This document shows, piece by piece, positions 61,991 through 64,000 of a DNA stretch of 64,000 nt. This stretch comes from Apostichopus japonicus. Its lineage: Eukaryota; Echinodermata; Holothuroidea; Aspidochirotida; Stichopodidae. Both the position numbers and the translations under genes were made by a program. The first letter of the stretch is position 1. Every line of letters begins with the position of its first letter. The stretch lies in the NCBI RefSeq assembly GCF_037975245.1, contig NC_092579.1:9791001-9855000 (forward strand), read 5' to 3'. A model generated the notes under the pieces. That model had not been told where the DNA came from and made no database searches. It saw only the letters and a list, made by a program, of their open reading frames with translations.

Positions 61991-64000
61991 TATATAACAG
62001 ACAGTTGTTAGTGTGTCCCTATATGTACGTCACTCTTTCTTCATTGCATCGAAAGGATGATATTATGCACAAAATTGGTCATCAGAATTAGATGTATACA
62101 TCATCATAAACCGAGATTCAAATGAAATAACAAAATACACGTTTTTCACTACAGTTTAGACGCAATCTTGACGAGATGATTATATCCGACCTTTTCAATT
62201 GTTTTGCTGATTTCTGTTTCTTCCAAGTAATTTGTATCATCACCATATATAGTGAGAAACTCATCAAATCAGTCCAGTCAACACCTGCAGCCAGCTGAAA
62301 CATTTACTCTCGTGTAAGCTTTTGTTAATTCGGTTTTCATGCTTAGCAGAAATTTCTCTTCATTAGTACCTATTACGACTAATGAAGCTTTCCAAACCTA
62401 TAACAATATACATCAGTTTAGAGAAAACTCGACAAATTTAGACAAACAATACATCGTCTGAGGTGTAAGATAGTGTCAACGTTGCTACTGTATATAGGTT
62501 TAGAATGGAAATGGAATGAGTCAGACCTAGTTATTTGGTATTCTTCGATTTTTCTTTTTGTCCAAGAAATAGTGCAGTAGCTTTGAGACTTGGTAACTAG
62601 CAAATATTTGGTCGGCTTATTACTAGCAGAAAAACGGGTTTTTAATATCCTGCTCCCATTTTACCAAAAACGCTTTACCTTTTACCGTTTATAGAGAAGC
62701 ATGGGAGAACAGTACAGTCTGAAGTCATATGTGTATTGTATATCATTACGTTAACAGGAAACAACAGCGATAATACTACTGCGTTCGATTCAATATGAAA
62801 TAAAGTGTAATAACGGCTGCCTCCGTCTTAATACATTTACGTTGTCATGAACGACAAAAGTGAAAATGTATGTAAATTTTATGAAAATTTTATGAAAATA
62901 TTATAAACATGCTATGGGCGCGTTATGATCGTATATTAAACGACATCGATTGTCCATTTAGTCTTTCAATAACTGTTCCTGATTTGACAATTCTAAACTT
63001 CTTTATTACGGTACCGTGTAATTCACTGACGACAGTTTAAATAATTTTAATTGCATGAATAAATTAAATCCTTACAGCAGGTAATGAGAGCTTCCTTGAA
63101 ATCTTGAAAAATGGGAAGGAGATATGCACACGATGAATAACTTAAGAGCAGATCTTCGTGTGTAATCTGTACAGTTCAGAACTATATATATGAGATACCG
63201 TACTGTTGCCATGGGAACGTCTGAGGAAACATTTAAACGAACTTCCTATCTTCCTTATTTGAGCAGACTATGAACCTCACATCAGGTAAAATGATTAAGT
63301 TTAAGAAATGGATCAACAAATATCGATTTATGGATTTAATATTTCCTCGCGTCAGACTCTAGGACTGTTTTCGTTATCCAGTAACCCGGTGTTATAGTTT
63401 ATACGACACAAAGAGAGATAAAATACTTTTTTATCATCCCGCGAATCTATGCCAGTGTACATTCTGATGAAGTATTGCGTCAACAGTAGTTTTGTTACTA
63501 TAATGTGTATGTCATGACGTCTTTGAGTTGATGTGAGATTTGAATTTGTCCTTCATTTCTTTGCAGTTGATATCGCGTTCATCCAAAGACGTAAACTTTC
63601 GTGTCCTTGGTCCCGTCACCCAGGCTCTATTCTTTAAGTAATCATTAGCTTTTCTACAGTGAGATGGAATCATGTTAGTCACCGAAAATGGCCCACCACT
63701 CCCCCACCCCACCCCCATCATGCATCCTATCCACCCGGCACCACATCTACCGAAAAGTCTAATCTATACCTCCACTCTCTAGGATATGAAATAAAATTAT
63801 ACCATATTGGTCCGTGGTATAAAAGACACCATGTAGTGCGTGTTAAGAAGAGTGTATTCCCTCACCACCCCTCACTCTACCTTTGCAATTCAATGAATGT
63901 GTCAGGGATTTCAGGTTTCAGGAGTTTTAGTTTGCAAGGATATACTGTTCCACAGTGAGATGGCACAATCAATTCATTGACAGAGCATGACAAATTTCCC
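61991..64000. other. Intergenic, no gene seen
   Basis: AT-rich to the window end, with a minus-strand G-quadruplex motif at 63692-63716 (C3, C5, C4, C5). The 61-99-codon frames here overlap on opposite strands and show no family features. Confidence 0.5.

Overview
The window is animal DNA, most likely from a marine invertebrate. It has no bacterial-style gene packing. It holds a very long satellite array, one clear intronless-looking class A GPCR with a 5' splice acceptor, an AT-rich intergenic background full of microsatellites, and relics of animal transposons (a hAT-type MITE and the 3' end of a non-LTR retrotransposon). The receptor's resemblance to Moody/GPR84-like orphan receptors and the look of the dispersed repeat beside the array suggest an echinoderm-like deuterostome. 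That placement is low confidence because no search could be run.

Bases 1-39724 are one tandem array of a 165-bp unit, roughly 240 copies, broken only by a 100-N gap at 18078-18177. The array falls into zones that share diagnostic bases: zone A before the gap, and several zones after it, including 86 consecutive units carrying the same T-to-G change. Read on the minus strand, every unit junction carries a tRNA-like pair of RNA polymerase III promoter boxes (A box, then a GGTTCGAACC B box about 50 nt downstream), a D-arm-like and a T-arm-like helix, and a TTTT stop. This is the strongest candidate for an undescribed system here: a satellite made of about 87-nt tRNA-like Pol III units.

From 39725 the sequence leaves the array through a C13 run into a dispersed repeat, then a 272-bp hAT-like MITE with 8-bp target duplications (40579-40866), then a fold-back region near 41.6-41.7 kb. 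The only firmly supported protein gene is the minus-strand GPCR at 44016-45764. An intron lies just upstream of its start codon and contains a 13/14-bp minisatellite.

From 46 to 52 kb I see a few possible orphan exons judged by splice signals and reading frame only. One at 49.1 kb could be read as part of a secreted, amidated-peptide precursor, but this is speculative. At 52.4-52.9 kb lies the 3' end of a minus-strand LINE with a hairpin-containing 3' UTR. The remainder to 64 kb is AT-rich, apparently non-coding DNA with several hairpins, C-rich/G-quadruplex tracts and one CRE/CCAAT/TATA cluster. The genes do not form an operon or pathway; the window is a satellite edge plus a sparse euchromatic flank.
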